64,000 bases of DNA, from positions 30,371,106 through 30,435,105 of the forward strand of contig NC_092701.1 of assembly GCF_964275005.1 (NCBI RefSeq). Direction: 5' to 3'. The number at the start of each line of letters is the position of its first letter. Within the stretch, counting starts at the first letter, position 1. A model generated the notes under the pieces. It ran no database searches and was not told the origin of the DNA. It worked only from the letters and a program-made list of their open reading frames with translations. Source of the DNA: Diadema setosum (lineage: Eukaryota > Echinodermata > Echinoidea > Diadematoida > Diadematidae). Of this stretch, positions 13,464 through 27,300 are shown piece after piece. The position numbers and the translations under genes were made by a program.

Positions 13464-14299
13464 TAGTATGGTAACCCTACTACATATCGACCGCCCTTAT
13501 TTAAACCGACCGCGTAGTATTGGCGCACAGAACGCTAAGTACGCACTTCACTGCGCGCAGAGCACATAGAAATGGATTGGCTTTGACTGTCGATGAGGAT
13601 GTGTGGGAAAACGCGAAAATTCACCGTTCATTAATGGTTTTAATCAAGGACAGAATTTCGAATGAATATTTTCCATGAATCGTAAATGTTACCGCTGGGA
13701 GTTGAAACGAGGCCACGCAAATTCGACAGCGATATTTTTGCACTGTCACTGAAACTTCGAATCGAAAAGGGAACAATGGCATTTGATAGTGCTGGTTTTC
13801 TAAATCACGTAGGTCAAGTTTTTACGTGAATTTCAGTGTTAAATATTCTTATCAAGCAAATAAAGATTAGGCAGTCGATGTGTAGTAGGTCCAACCATAC
13901 TAGCTACCTACATTGGCCAGCCAATTGCACTTTGTTTCTGAACAGAGCATAGGTCATCTCCTTTCCACTCCTTGCAGTTGGGTCACGACACAACTTTTGT
14001 ATTTATAATCTCTGACTAGTCCTCTAGGTCTACTATTACCAAAATGAGTCCTCATTTACACTACAGTTCAGCCAGAGTCTACGATCCAAAGTGCTGCCCA
14101 TGCTCACAACGGCACCAGCGTAGATCGAGCACAAAACAACAACAGACTTCTAATCCTGTCTCGAGTGATGGAGGACTACGACTAGAGTCTAGTATTAATA
14201 GTAGTATTTGACCATTGTTGCCATGTATGTTGGACCACATCACAGATTACATGTATTAGAAGTATATATCGAAGTCCATCATAAGTTGACTCATGTTTG

Positions 14300-14704
14300 T
14301 CATGAAACCTGGCAGGCTCGTATGAAGAGGACGTGAATCATGACAAACAGCGGTGACATAACCAGGCTCGCCGACACTTCAGTTTCATTTTCTAACCGCT
14401 TGCACAGCAACAATTCGAAGACGAATATCAAAGCCAAAATCAGTCCACTCCACAGGATTCGCATGATCCCAAGGCGGTAGAGATCGTCCACATACAGTCT
14501 GATGAACACGATGATGGAAAAGTAAGCGTTCAGGCCCGTTGCAGCGAAGAGGGGAAGGAACACGACCCACCACGAAGCCGTGATGATAGCTTCAACCTTC
14601 AGCGGCAGTAGGACGGAGAAGATCAGGAGACTCACGGCATGCACCCACATCTCGAACACGGTCATTCCAAGCCAGAGTCTGGCTTCGTTCAGGGTGAAGA
14701 GCAT
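14300..14704 (-). CDS. TMEM203: Transmembrane protein 203
   Basis: An intact 134-residue single-exon ORF closely matching TMEM203, a small multipass endoplasmic-reticulum membrane protein (136 aa in human) linked in vertebrates to calcium homeostasis and STING signalling. It starts MLFTLNEARLWLGMTVFEMW, the family N-terminus, so I chose the ATG at 14704. The frame is open 35 codons further upstream to 14809, but that extension is unlike the family and is probably 5' UTR. Four hydrophobic segments are visible at about residues 19-37, 44-70, 82-100 and 113-132. The C-terminal MSPLFVMIHVLFIRACQVS is strongly conserved. The gene is single-exon in vertebrates too. It lies 3.5 kb upstream of AFMID and is divergently oriented. 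Confidence 0.95.
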   Translation of the reverse strand: MLFTLNEARLWLGMTVFEMWVHAVSLLIFSVLLPLKVEAIITASWWVVFLPLFAATGLNAYFSIIVFIRLYVDDLYRLGIMRILWSGLILALIFVFELLLCKRLENETEVSASLVMSPLFVMIHVLFIRACQVS

Positions 14705-15435
14705 GGTCGTTGTATCCTGCTGTATCACCTCCAGTGTGCAGAGAAGATTCGTAACGAAGAAACCAGTTTCCTCCAAGTACAGGCGATACTTTTCGGATTC
14801 GTCATGCACTCATTCCATCTGTGTAATACTACTGTCACAAACAGTAAATTTACAAAAATGATGTGGTGATGACTTCCGTATCCTTCGTGCAGGATCAGAC
14901 GTGATCTTTGATGATGATGTACGTGAACTGCGGTGTATGGGGCGCCATCTTATGCACGCATGTACACTTTTGTACATTTACATGACTACATATTGGATAT
15001 GTACTGTGCATGTGATCATCGGTTTGCGAGCGATCGAGTGCCGTAGTCTGGCCGTGCCGTAGGCCGTAGTCAAAAAGCGCCCTCATGTGACCTGGATATA
15101 CCCAGATCAAAATTTACCAGCTTGGCATGGGCCAAAGAGATTTTCATGGGCCTACAGCACTGGCCTACAGACCCGCACGACCCCACAGAACTATGGTGCC
15201 TACCCTACCAATGAGTACATGAGTATGCGATTTGGTGTATAGCAAAAAGTGCAAATTCAGCACTAAAGCTACTCTTTGCTTATTTATCTTGATTGCAGCT
15301 TGTTTCAACGAGTTACATTTTTTTTTTTTTTTTTTAACCCGGAAGGTGCCAATAGCTTTGGACAAAAATTCATGGTTCCCCCAAATTCATATTCCCTCAT
15401 TGTGAGTGCACTAGGTACAGTGTACTAGTACAATG

Positions 15436-15650
15436 TACTGTATACGCTGTTATTTTCGCGTACAGATATTTTTCGCGAATGACGATGTCATAGACATTTT
15501 CGCGAGATGTTTTCGGGAATCGACGCCGACATTTACATTACTGCTGGGAACAAAGCGCATGAGAACATTTTCGCGTGTTCTTAAATTCGCGATCCAACTA
15601 TGATTCGTGAAATTCGCGAAAATTAAACCCTCGCGAAAATAACAACTTAC
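15436..15650. mobile_element. TTCGCGAA-rich MITE, copy 2
   Basis: It begins TACTGTATACGCTGTTATTT and carries the same TCGCGAA word pattern as 12797-13039. The right end is diverged (CGCGAAAATAACAACTTAC). Confidence 0.65.
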
Positions 15651-15755
15651 GGGAGCGTGGGGTGAACTGGGACGCGGGAGAAGTGGGACACTCAGGCCCT
15701 GCCTGCTGGGAAGTTTAATTTTGATTTTTTTTTTACACTTTTTTGTATTTTTTGA

Positions 15756-15762
<7 letters not shown>

Positions 15763-15822
<60 letters not shown>

Positions 15823-15833
15823 ATATCTATCTA

Positions 15834-15882
<49 letters not shown>
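15763..15882 (+). repeat. (TA)n microsatellite
   Basis: Two long TA runs separated by a short CTATCTATCTG spacer. Confidence 0.95.
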
Positions 15883-15884
<2 letters not shown>

Positions 15885-15928
15885 TTCTTTTTTTTTTTGC
15901 ATTAATGCGAAGTGCTTTCTGAATCTGC

Positions 15929-16005
15929 AACCCGTTGAGGACGAGTCAGGTGTCTACGGGAAATGCGTGCATATTGTAGCGAAATCAGTCCGTCCTCAAC
16001 GGGTT
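15929..16005. mobile_element. AACCCGTTGAGGACGAG mini-palindrome, copy 2
   Basis: A 77-bp homologue of 12265-12353 with ends AACCCGTTGAGGACG and CGTCCTCAACGGGTT. Confidence 0.7.
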
Positions 16006-17980
16006 ATACATAGTTAAATTGCTTTAACAGGCACGTAGCACACTGTATATAGACCTTATGAATGAGTTCTGAGACAGTGAATTGGATTAAAAGATTTTGC
16101 AAAAAAGTGCACAATTGTGATGTCAGCCGCCATTTTGAATTTCTGTCGTTGCTTGGGTAAAACTAGGACATCACTGTTTCACTTCTCCATTTATTCATTA
16201 TTGTAAAGACATGGATTTTCCTATTATTTTCTTTGAATTTCAGGTGCCTTACTTTGATGGACCATAATGGATATACACGTTTTCCGATGAAACTCTTCAT
16301 GTGTAAAGTTAATATTCACACACACACACACACACACACACATACTGTCACACACACAAACACATCACATCATAACCTAACTAGTTAGGCCTATGACAGT
16401 GACACAGATCGATCAACACACACCATTACATCATGGTTGACTAATCATTGCACGTAGGCATTCTAATGCACCAGTGTGACCAGCGAAAAAACTTTATGCT
16501 TGAAGCGGCCAAAAATATGCTAAATTGCCATGAAATTATGCCACATTATGGCAACCAGATGTGGTGCCTCATCAGCTGACAAGCAAAACAAAAACAAAAA
16601 CAAAACTAAACTAAAAACAAAAAAAAAATACTAAAAAACAAATCAAATTGAATTGTGGTGCCAAATCGCATATGGTTCCCAATCGCATTGTGGTGCCCAT
16701 TCGCATTGTGGTGCCCAATCATCCTCCCATTTTTTTTAAATGTACAATTTGTGGTGCCCGATTAGATGACAAGCAATGATAATAATAACAAAAAAAAAAA
16801 AAATCCTCAAATTCTATGCTCCCAACTAAATCGTGGCGCTCAATCGCCAGAACAAAAAGCACGTCTTCACGACTTTTTATTGTCAATTTCGTCCAAAAAC
16901 CAGCTCACAAACTCACAAAACGCCTGGTAATTTCCTTTCTGTAGCGATTAATGCTAGAATCATACTAAAAAAAAACCCAAAAAACAAAAAAACAAAAACA
17001 AAAACCAAACAGTCAAATTATGCCTGGCATAATTTCAGATTTTCAAATTTCAATTTTATTTTCGTATTTCTCGATGGAAATAACATGATATAACAAAATA
17101 TAATACAAGTACAGAATGTCCAGCTTGGATACATACATAAAGAAATAGGAATACAAACATAATACATAGCGGTCGATGTGTCATTTTCAATCAAAGTGAA
17201 GGATGCAAAGAGAAATACGATGGAACCTACTAAAAAGCAAAGCTTGTTGAGTGTAGGTCCCAACAAATGCCTAGTGTGGGGAACAGGATGAGGAGCACGG
17301 GTACAATTAAAGACCAAAAGTAAGGATGTATATAAACAACTTCTCACATATATTATTTGTATGTGTGTGATAAAAATGAGAACAAGCAACCAAGAGATTA
17401 ATGCTGCACACTATATATAGCAGTTGCTCTAATAGCAATTTTGACATGGGAGTGATAGTGGGAATACGACATAATTTTAGGCTTTAAACATTCCGGCTTC
17501 CCATAGACACGGGGAAAGATTCGAAAAATGGAAAACATGAATCAATTGCAATAATAATGCTAATAATGCATAATTATCCAACTCTGGCAACATAATAGAT
17601 TATGCACGTTATGGTAGGCCTATAATCCCGAGTTTTCACGGTCGGGTGCAGTAGGGCCTATGCCAGGCCTAGCCTCTTTCCCCATAACCCTTCTCAAAAG
17701 TCAGGGGTGTAAACACCCCCAGCATCCCTGGTTTTCCAGGGGCCTGACGGTTCAAAAATGATAATGATTGATAATGAGTGTTTCAAAGCCACAGGGGAAA
17801 AAAAAAAAAAAGACAAGGACGGAAGAAGAAGAAAGGAAGCCTCTACTCTATACTTGCATTGAATATACCCCACAATGTAACTCTCTCGAGGACTGTGAAA
17901 TAGTGACCCATGGGGGGGGGGGGGGGTTACAGTACTCCTCATGGAAAATTGAGTCGGCCTACACAGTCATCTAGAACAAT
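16006..17980. other. Intergenic, degenerate repeats
   Basis: It contains a (CA)n run, several A-rich AAAACAAAAAC tracts, repeated GTGGTGCC words (16650-16760), a possible LINE tail on the minus strand near 17040, and two adjacent small palindromes at 17704-17741. Confidence 0.45.
16316..16342 (+). repeat. (CA)n microsatellite
   Basis: About 13 CA units. Confidence 0.95.
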
Positions 17981-18006
17981 GAGTATAGAAGCTAGCTTCT
18001 ATACTC
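17981..18006. repeat. 26-bp perfect palindrome
   Basis: The arm GAGTATAGAAGCT is followed directly by its complement. It lies 250 bp upstream of AFMID exon 1. Confidence 0.9.
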
Positions 18007-18049
18007 TTTAAAACTTATCGCTGATCAATATTGAGAGGAATAGAATCAA

Positions 18050-18257
18050 TCGATACCGGGAGGCCTCGAGGCGCGGCAAGCAGCGAAAAAGCATGCAGAA
18101 TACCCGCTCTGTTGTGTTGTAGTGCACCGGCGCGACCTTGTAGACATCTAACGTTACTAGTACTTTGACCGTTCTACCGATGGCGATGCGTTGTGGTCAA
18201 ATAGGACCAGGAACTTTTAACGATAGGCTGCGCGTCGTATGAGGTATAAGTAACACA
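18050..18257 (+). promoter_or_regulatory. Probable AFMID promoter / 5' leader
   Basis: About 200 bp immediately upstream of the exon 1 ATG are visibly richer in CpG (GAGGCGCGGC, CACCGGCGCGACC, GGCTGCGCGTCG) than the AT-rich neighbourhood. No TATA box is evident. The call is inferred from position and composition only. Confidence 0.35.
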
Positions 18258-18314
18258 ATGCCAAGCCCCTGTGACCAACCGATTATCGCTCAAGGGGACG
18301 AAATATTTTCAGAG
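18258..18314 (+). CDS. AFMID: AFMID exon 1 (start codon, probable)
   Basis: The ATG opens 19 codons (MPSPCDQPIIAQGDEIFSE) and runs straight into a strong donor, GTAAGT, at phase 0. Exon 2 starts at phase 0 with DLDRNY, so the join FSE-DLDRNY matches the usual family N-terminus in position and length. The flanking 200 bp upstream are richer in CpG than the surroundings, as expected for a promoter. The 22-kb distance to exon 2 means another first exon could be used. Confidence 0.6.
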
Positions 18315-21300
18315 GTAAGTCCTGTTAAAACACCTCCTTCACAATTAATTAGTTACAAGGTAGTAGGCAGTAGTACACGTGTTGTACCGTAAAAGCCTCA
18401 ATGGTGAACAGTAATGCCCTACAATATGCATTGTAAAAATCGAATTTTGCAGACACAAATTTCACCAAAATCGCAGGATATTTCTACTCAAAAGCTTATT
18501 TCCAATATTTCACGCAAATCTAAACCAAATCGGTCGACTGTCATGTCATCGCTCAAAACAAAATAACTCACTTCAAGCTTCGCGCGAGCGATCGCGGGAT
18601 GTGGCCGGCACACACTCTGCAAGTTAGCCGTTTAACGTTGTGTCTATTTAGAAATCTAACCATGTTAGGTTCCAACCCCCCTGGTTCAAACTGAATGTTA
18701 AAAGTAACCAAGGCCCTGTTGCATAAAAAAATTAAGATCAAACATAAGTCATAAAATAAAATACAAATAGATAACGTTAGGCCCAGCTCTCTGGGTACTC
18801 AAGAAGAGTCGGTTGTGATTGGCTGATGCTATAAAACGCTAGCGACTGGGCCGGCTGTGAGCTACCCGAGGTACCGTGGTGTTATTTGAGTTTTTACTTA
18901 GTACTAGTAGAGTCTATGTTTAATTTCATTTTTTTTTTTCAACGGAGCCCAAGAGCTAAGAATCAGCCGTACAAATGATTTAGAACATACATTAATTGTA
19001 GATCTATGCCTCTGGCAGTCTGAATGAAGTCAGAGAACTACACGAGAATAACCCACAGAACTCTTCTAGTTCTGTGGAATAACCACAGTGGTATCTATTA
19101 TAGTGAGTATTCAGACGGACCAGGCAGGCAGGCAGACATATACAGACAGACAAAGAAAGACGGACACAATCCTCCCATCCAAGGCCCACGCACGCGTTCA
19201 ACGTGCCACAATCGCTGTAAGTGTAATTTCTAATTGATTTTTTAGCTCCCGCGTTGGTTTGGCTTGGTTTGGTTTTATTTCCCGTCAAAGGCATACAAAT
19301 GAAATAACTTTACAAATATAGGCCTACAGAGTTTACAGAAGGTTCAAAACCACTAAATATGTACAATTTAGTGAAATACTTGTCGCAATAGTTTTATAAA
19401 AGAAAAAATAAAGCAACGACCGATTGTCATAAGTTTCGGGTAATAGTTATCGTTATAGTACATTGTTAACTAGAACTGCCGAGAATTTGAACATCCAGTT
19501 ATGATTCTTTCGGAAGTGATGCATTCATAAAGATGGTAAACCCGCCAAAAACAGCATGTCGCAAAGTAATAATTTTGCCGATGTGTTACTATTATGCAAA
19601 TGAAAGCATGATCTTTTCTCATTATACTCTCTAAAAAATTTCGAGTGAATAATTCACTCCTCGGAAGGAGTGAATAAAATTTCACTCAATTAAGAGTGAC
19701 TTTCACTAGTTGTCGAGTGAATTTCACTCTTGTAACGAGTGAAATTTGTGTGAAACCCATTCGCCGAGTGAATTCCGAGTGAAAATTAAGCCGAGTGAAT
19801 TTTGAGTGAATACATAATTAAACGCATTTGGCTAGGCCAATAGAAATTGAGAATTCCCCTGTCATGTGTTTACTCTAAGCCAATCACCAGCCGCAATTTC
19901 CCCTGGCTTGGGCGCGGGCAGGTTTACCTGAAGAGCGACGCGTCGCCTGTGCGTGGACTGTGTGCAATTGTGTGCTGTGTGCTAACTGTGCGTGTATTAT
20001 GCATAGGATCACAGATTTACGTGCGTGTAAGTGCAATCGTGAGAATCTGAGCCTGGATGTCGTGATGGACGGGAGAAAATGTCTGTCTTCAAATTGAGTG
20101 GGGCGGAGATATTATTCACATTTTTGAAGGTAAGCAAACCATAGATCGATCTAGTTATACCTCTCCGTAAAAGACCATAAGTAAGTTACCTTTAGGCCAG
20201 GGTTCTATACGAATAACCCCGGGCCCGTACTGGCGCTCCTTCGAACAATTAATGTACAATGGTTTGTACACAGTTAGCTATGGGGCTGGTCATACCATAG
20301 AACACCTTACCAACAGCTAGAATCCGAGGCCGAAACTCAGCTGATGGTACACGCTAGGTGTTGGGATCTAATAATACGTTGAGTCTTCTGAGACAACACT
20401 TTAATTGTACACGTTGGGATCTAGGGCTTGAACTACGAGTACCAGTATTCAAAAAAAAAAAAAAAAAAAAAAAATGAGTGATGAATGAAACGTTGGTCGT
20501 TAGTCATTGAATTGACATTCGTAAGCATATCATCACACAGAGATTACTGTGGTCGAGTGTTGAGATCGAACTTATACTATAGGGTCCTAACTGTTACTAA
20601 GCTGTGCTAATTAAAGCAATACATTAGAAGCGCCTAGCGCCAGACACATACTCTACATTGCTATTGTTGAGTTGACAACCGAATCACTGACACTGGTCTG
20701 TGTTGCCAGATGAGATGGTGATCTCGATCAGTACGGTAATAAAGAATGGTGAAATTTGGTGATTTATGATTATTGTTCATTATATACACTGTATGTAGTA
20801 AAAAGGACTTTTATTGCCGCTACATTTGATTTTGAGCATCCAAACAGCTGGAGAATACCACGTACACTAGCTCCCACGTCATGTGTCGTGATCATCTACT
20901 ACTGTACTAGGTAAGAATTAAGTATGATGCGTGTACTGTTCGTGTTAAGTGTTGACTGTTGGTCCACTGTGACGATCACACTTCTAAAAACGTTAGCTGA
21001 AGATCAGCGTGCTCACACATCATGGAGATCGATCCCCCTTGTAGCAGACGATGACTGGTAGGGCCTACTATTTTCAACATTGTTTTTTATGAAAGTTACA
21101 GGTGACCTTAGGTATTGAAATTTGGCAGAGATCATCTTTGGGTCTTTAATTCTAACATTAAATATGCTGATGTAGCTAAAAAAGTAATTAGGCCTACTGG
21201 TACTAGCTTTTGTATTGGTGCTCACGTAGTATTTGTGTGGACAAAACAACTGCATATTGTCTTGTGGAAATGAGTTCTAAATCCATTTCTGAACCTTGTG

Positions 21301-24300
21301 TTTTCATACTTTCCTCCAGATAAGGACGTAGACATGACAGCTCTTCGGGAGTGATGGTGATTTAAAGGAACTCGGTGTAGGGGTCATCATTTGGAGAACA
21401 AAGACAGATATTGATAGCTGTACAGTCTCTGTCACACGAAGAGGGTGCAGATCACCAGATTGCAAAGTACCAGATGTGGTCATACAACGACTAGCCATTG
21501 AATTCAGGGTTGACGAATGCTGGAAACACCGGGCCAACATCAGCGAAGGAGCCTCTGAGATATGGACTTCCATTGCATTAACCCTGCTGTAAGCTATTCT
21601 GTTGTTTTCCACAATGATTAATGAAGGGAGACTACTTTGAAATTGATTTACATTTATTTTACATTCTAGAGTCTTAGTAATTACATAAGAGGCTACATGT
21701 ACACTGTACATCAAGAGACTGAATGCTTGGTTGGTTTTATTTTGTTTGAAGAAATGATTTTCAAGATACGGTACTTCATGGAGCAGTTTTGGAGCTGTCC
21801 TTCCCTCTTACAATGAATGTCTTGACAGGTTAGTACTTGTATTTAAGAAACATGTGTACCGTGTACTTGTCGTATCGACAGAAATGAAAACCATGTTATG
21901 GTCAGTCTTGAGTTGTGTAAGTAGAGCTGTTGCTTATAAATGTCAAATATGTATGTTAAATGATTTTGCTCTTCAAGTTTATAATGTAAACTGGAGGAAC
22001 CTACTATCCTCATACCATTTGTATTATTCATAAAACCATTAAATTTTACTTATTTGCCCAGGAATTCAACACACACATCACTTCAAGGGGGAAGAGATAC
22101 TTCCAAGCAGAGGGAAGGAGTTCTGACTGTTCCGAGGAGACATCTGCACATCCAGATCATTGCAGCATATTTGTTGTTGAAAATGGAAGCAGAAAACTGT
22201 ACAGCGTAAGTTCAATTATTTAAAATATTATTATTATTCATATATTATCATTATAATTTGAAAATTGGTCTGGAATACCAGTTTCCCATTGTCATGTCAT
22301 GTGCTGCAATATACATTTCCGTCCAATATATAACCATGTAATTTGCCTGTTCATTTGTTGTTGTTGTGTGTTTTTTTTTTTGTCTTCTCAAGTATAGAGA
22401 AAAGCAGACTAAAATTTGCCCCCCCCCCCCCACCAAAAAAAAAAAGGGGGGGGGGGAAAGAAAGTAGAAGAAACCGGTAAGTATAACATTGTTAATGAAG
22501 TGATGGTTATAGATTTAAAAATAAAGACTGGTATACTTGTATGAAACATATAAACAGAGTGTACGTACAAGACTCCACGCTGACCTATTTTCGTGGTAGC
22601 CCCATCGGGCCACATGTATATTGATTTGATAATAGTCCTAATGCTTATGATTTAATCATCACAATGATTAATAAAAAAGTGGGAGTTGATGTGCCATGAA
22701 GTTCAATGGATAATCACATCTTGTATAAATTTTTCTACTAACTGTGCACATTCACACTTAACCTATCTGCATGAAATTTTCATATGTATTAACTGATATC
22801 TGGCTCAAGTAGCAATAAATGTACTTGAAACAGTGGTACTGAATAGCAATAGAAATTAATGCCAAGAAAAAAAAAACATAAAAATAGTTCAGCCCCTTAA
22901 AAGATTAAAATGAGGGCCAAATTTTTGATGTTTGCGTCGTAGAATATGATTAACATTTTTCTTGCTTTCTTTTTAAATTCAGATACCAAGTCGTGAGCAA
23001 AGGATGTTGTAACCAAGGCAGTTGCGATGCAGTACCCCACTTTGTGAGACACCACACAAGGTGCAAAAGGACATGTAAGTTTATATTTGTAAGTTTATGT
23101 GATCTACAACTTTTTTTTAGCCCTCTTTAGCAGAAAGATTAAGTGACATACATGGTATCTTATTCATCTAGCTTGCAAAAACTTCAACATTTTCAACTTT
23201 TCTCAAGAGCTAGTGGACAGAATTAAGCAACCAAACGAGGAGTTGATCATCCTTGTTTAGTTAGGGGGCAAGGACCCAAAGTTTTTTCAGATTATGGGCA
23301 TGACCTCCCCCCCCCCCAAAAAAAAAAAAAAAAAAAAAAATGGCCTTTACAGGGAAATTGCATCTATTTCTTAATTAACTCATTGTGCAAATATACAGGC
23401 AATGTGGGGATTGTGATGTACCTTCTCATAGATGTCTAATAAAGTTGTGTGCAGATTGGCCTGATTCCATGACTTAGGTTCGATGAACGTTAACTTCAAC
23501 GTAACGTAATGTAACTTAAGTTCCAACATGCCAGTTGTGCCGTTCATTTATAATAAACCTATTCTCATTTTCTTCCATAAGAATGCCACTACAGGTACAT
23601 GTATTTCTACTGCTATCAGATCTTCATCAGTTATAGTCAACTCTGTGCCAAAGTCAAATTTGTTGAGACTCAAGAAAAAGCTTTGACTTACAATGTATTC
23701 TTATATTTCAGGAGTATACCTGTATGGCAAGGATCATGGATTCATTGAGTATTGTTTGAAGACCTTGAGGAGCTATGACACCACACATCACCTCAGGCAG
23801 AGAGAGAGAGTAGTTGCAGCTCCCACCAAGCCCCTGACCGAGCACCATTCCAACGTTAGATTAGAAGCCCAATGAGAAGAGACAGCTACCATCGGTGTAT
23901 AGGTCTAAATACCCTTGCTTTCTCCTCTTTTGACATACATCATATGCTCCGCTGACGTTGGAACTTACATTCTTGTTGAAGAGTCAGCCTCATCAGGCTC
24001 AGCGGTAGTTTAGCATGAAGCTGTTACCAGGATGTACTGCAGCACTTCAACATTAAAAGTAGAACAGGGCTCGCCAATGAAAAGAGTTTGTTGCATAGAA
24101 TGTGTAATTGTTTTGTTTTTGTTTTTTTTTTTGGGGGGGATGCTACAAATAGCAGCTAAATAGCAGAATCTTTCAATTGTCATCCATGCTCTTGGGGTGA
24201 AGATCATGTCTCCATGTTGTGATTAAGTTACCACATACCTTTGTCACCACTTTGATTAGCATTGATGCAGTACAATATGCATGTGCTCAAGTTTATTGCA

Positions 24301-27300
24301 TCCATCTTCTTTGGAGTAGGGGGAAAAATCTTTAAAAAAAATAAAACAAAATTGATGGGAATCATTGATCCCTAGGGTTACGGGACCACGAGTTATTTTG
24401 TACATTTTCACCTTTATGTAATTGATGTACTGTACTTTGAAAAACTTGTGGGTAGAAGCTCAATTGGTTCAACTTCTTTTTCCACGAAACATCTGCAGCC
24501 CATCATTGATAAATCCACGGCATTAGAGTAGATGGAGTTAAATAGATTAGTTCACTAATGTGCCAAGTCAAACTTATGGATAATTCTTCCCTTGATCTCG
24601 TAACAAATTATTAAGATAACCTGCAACTGACAATCATATTTTGATAGAGAGTGTTAGCAGTGATGTCACAATAGCCCACCATAAGGCTGCGTTCACATAG
24701 AAGTATACTATTTGGGTATTTGGGACTCGTTTTCGAGGGCACGCAAATAGCTTGAATCGAACGAAAGGATTTCCTAACACCGGTTCACATAAGAGGACAC
24801 TATTTGAATGTACCGAATAGCATAGAATAGTATAGCAAAGTGGGAATCGAGCTTGTTCGATTTTCTTGCAGCGTATGCCGTCTCTCGTTTATGAAATAAT
24901 GACAATTTTGGTCTGGATTTGCCCTTTAGCAAAAATAAGCATGTAGACTGACATTCTGATGCAGTTTAGAAATTGTTGATAAGATTTGCTGGGATGTAGG
25001 AGGAAGAAATCCTCACTGCATGGGATGGCGAGTTGACGGTGCGGATGATGGTGTACTGGGTGCCCGAATAGCGAATAGCGAATACTGTATACTTCTATGT
25101 GAACGCAACCTAATGAAGTCAATTGCCTAAACCGACTGGAAATCAAGACTGCATACAAAAGCTGCAGCAATGCTTACTTCAGGGAAACCTAAGGCAAAAG
25201 AACACCTTTGTTAGAGAGGCATGCATGAATGAATATTGATCGTCTTTGCTATGGAAGCCACCATTATGGTGGCCAACATGACGTCACATGAAATCACTCT
25301 ATAAGAAATTCAGTTTGCACGCATTAGTTTTTGCTACATCTGGCAAAATTCGAAAGGATTACAAGTGTTCAATATTGTACAATGATGCCTTATTTAGGTG
25401 AAGAAGATCAATGATATGATACATGTTGTGTCAACTGTATTGATTGCAATTCTTTTTCCATAAATAGTAGGCCTGGTTGAGGGGGGGGGGGGGGGCTACG
25501 AGCCCTCCTCCCCTTTGACATTCCATGCCCAATTTCATGAAGGCATGATTATTTTGGGGGTTATTGATTGTAATCAATAACAAATATTTTCATGCTGGAC
25601 GTGTTGCTGACAAATTTCATTGAAAAGGCAATGAAAAACAAAAAGTAAGAAACAAAGAAATACATGAGTAAATAGAAAAAAATAGATACTTCAGAATTTT
25701 TTGATGGCACAGTTTTTTCTCTTTCATTTGCTATGGACACTAGAAAGAATATTTACACAAAAAACAAAAAATGTGCCTTTTTGGAACTTTATTTATGGCA
25801 AATGGTCTGATTTCATGCTCAAATTAGCATAATTTAGCCAAGTGACTTTTTTGTTGTTGAAAATCAACATTACCGCTTTATAGATTATGTCACAGGCAAA
25901 TTGTGTGTGGATTTTGTAATGATCGCACGGTTGATGGCCGAGGTCTGGGGGTTCCAGGGAGGCCCCCCTCTGGCTCTATCATCTACATAAATACCCCACC
26001 TAAAGCCTACTTAAAGTCAAGACCATGCTTCTCTGATCGAGTATGTTTAGGTATTTGTACAATGTACCTGTAGAGCATCACTGTGTTACATGACAGAGGA
26101 TCCAAACTTGATTAACCATGCAGTATTGAAAATTTCTGTATTTTTGTCAATTTTTCGAAGCAATCACAATTCCTACTACATGTGTAATTGTTTTTGTATT
26201 ATAATATAGATGATGGTGACTATACTTTGCAAGTCTTTTGTAGCTTATCATTGGACATGCAATGATTATATTCACTTGTAGTCAAAAATTAAACATGTTC
26301 AGGAAGAGTACTTGTGAAATTTTTCACTTTTGCACAAACTTTATGAATTTGGCATATTTTCGGGGAATGTGTGATGTTAATATTTGAAGAGTTTGTTCGC
26401 AAAAACCGATATGTCCATTTTTGAAGATTTTGAAGTACGGTCTCTGTCATAAAGTACAAAATAATACCTTTTAAATTATATATTGGTCACTACATATAAA
26501 GGTACATTTTTAAGTTATGATCAAAAGAAGCAAACATTTCCTTATTATTCTCTTTATTTTTCTTGACCTTTAATCGCAAATATATCCATTTGGCACATAT
26601 GGACTTAGCAGTTTTTGCAAACAAACTCTTCATTTGTAGAGCTTTGGGAATGACAGCTAGAATAGCCTATTTACAGGGACCTTGTGATGATTATGGTGAC
26701 AGTTGTTCTTAAATGATAAAAATATGTATAATTATTATTGGCCACATAATTCATGGAAAACCAGATACTCAGCACATGAAGACTGTTTGTAATGGTGTAC
26801 TGCTCTGCAGTTGAAGTTTAGATATTTCAAGAGGTATATTCCTTTTTTTTTTTTTTGATTTCAGGTGATCCAGTGGACATCACACATTTATTTAATACAG
26901 TGGACTCCCGTTATAGCGAAGTCCTCGGGACCGGCAGTTTTCTTTCGTTATAACGAAATTTCGTTATAACCGAATGAATAGACAATAAAAATACATAGAG
27001 TTGATAATGTTGCGGCCCTAAATTTTATTTCGCTGTAACCGGAATTTCGTTATAACCGTGTTCGTTATAACGGGAGTGCACTGTATAGAGAATCAGCTCA
27101 TTAAAAAAAAAACCCATAACATGCGTAGCATTTAGTACATTATCTTCTCATATCCCCCTCAATGCTACTTAAAGAAAGAATAAATTAGTAAGAAAGAATG
27201 AAACAACAATCAATTGGATTACTAGCTTATATTTATTCAGTTTCATGTATTGATCCAGCTCGGATAGGAATTACTTTCAAAACTGGAACACAAAGTTGGC

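Noticed and set aside
13777-13815. Possible short first exon (MAFDSAGFLNHV) before GTAGGT
   Set aside because: Only 12 codons, no partner exon, and no family match that I could defend.
17018-17389. 123-codon minus-strand open frame
   Set aside because: Hydrophobic, low-complexity translation next to a possible LINE tail; no reverse-transcriptase or endonuclease motif.
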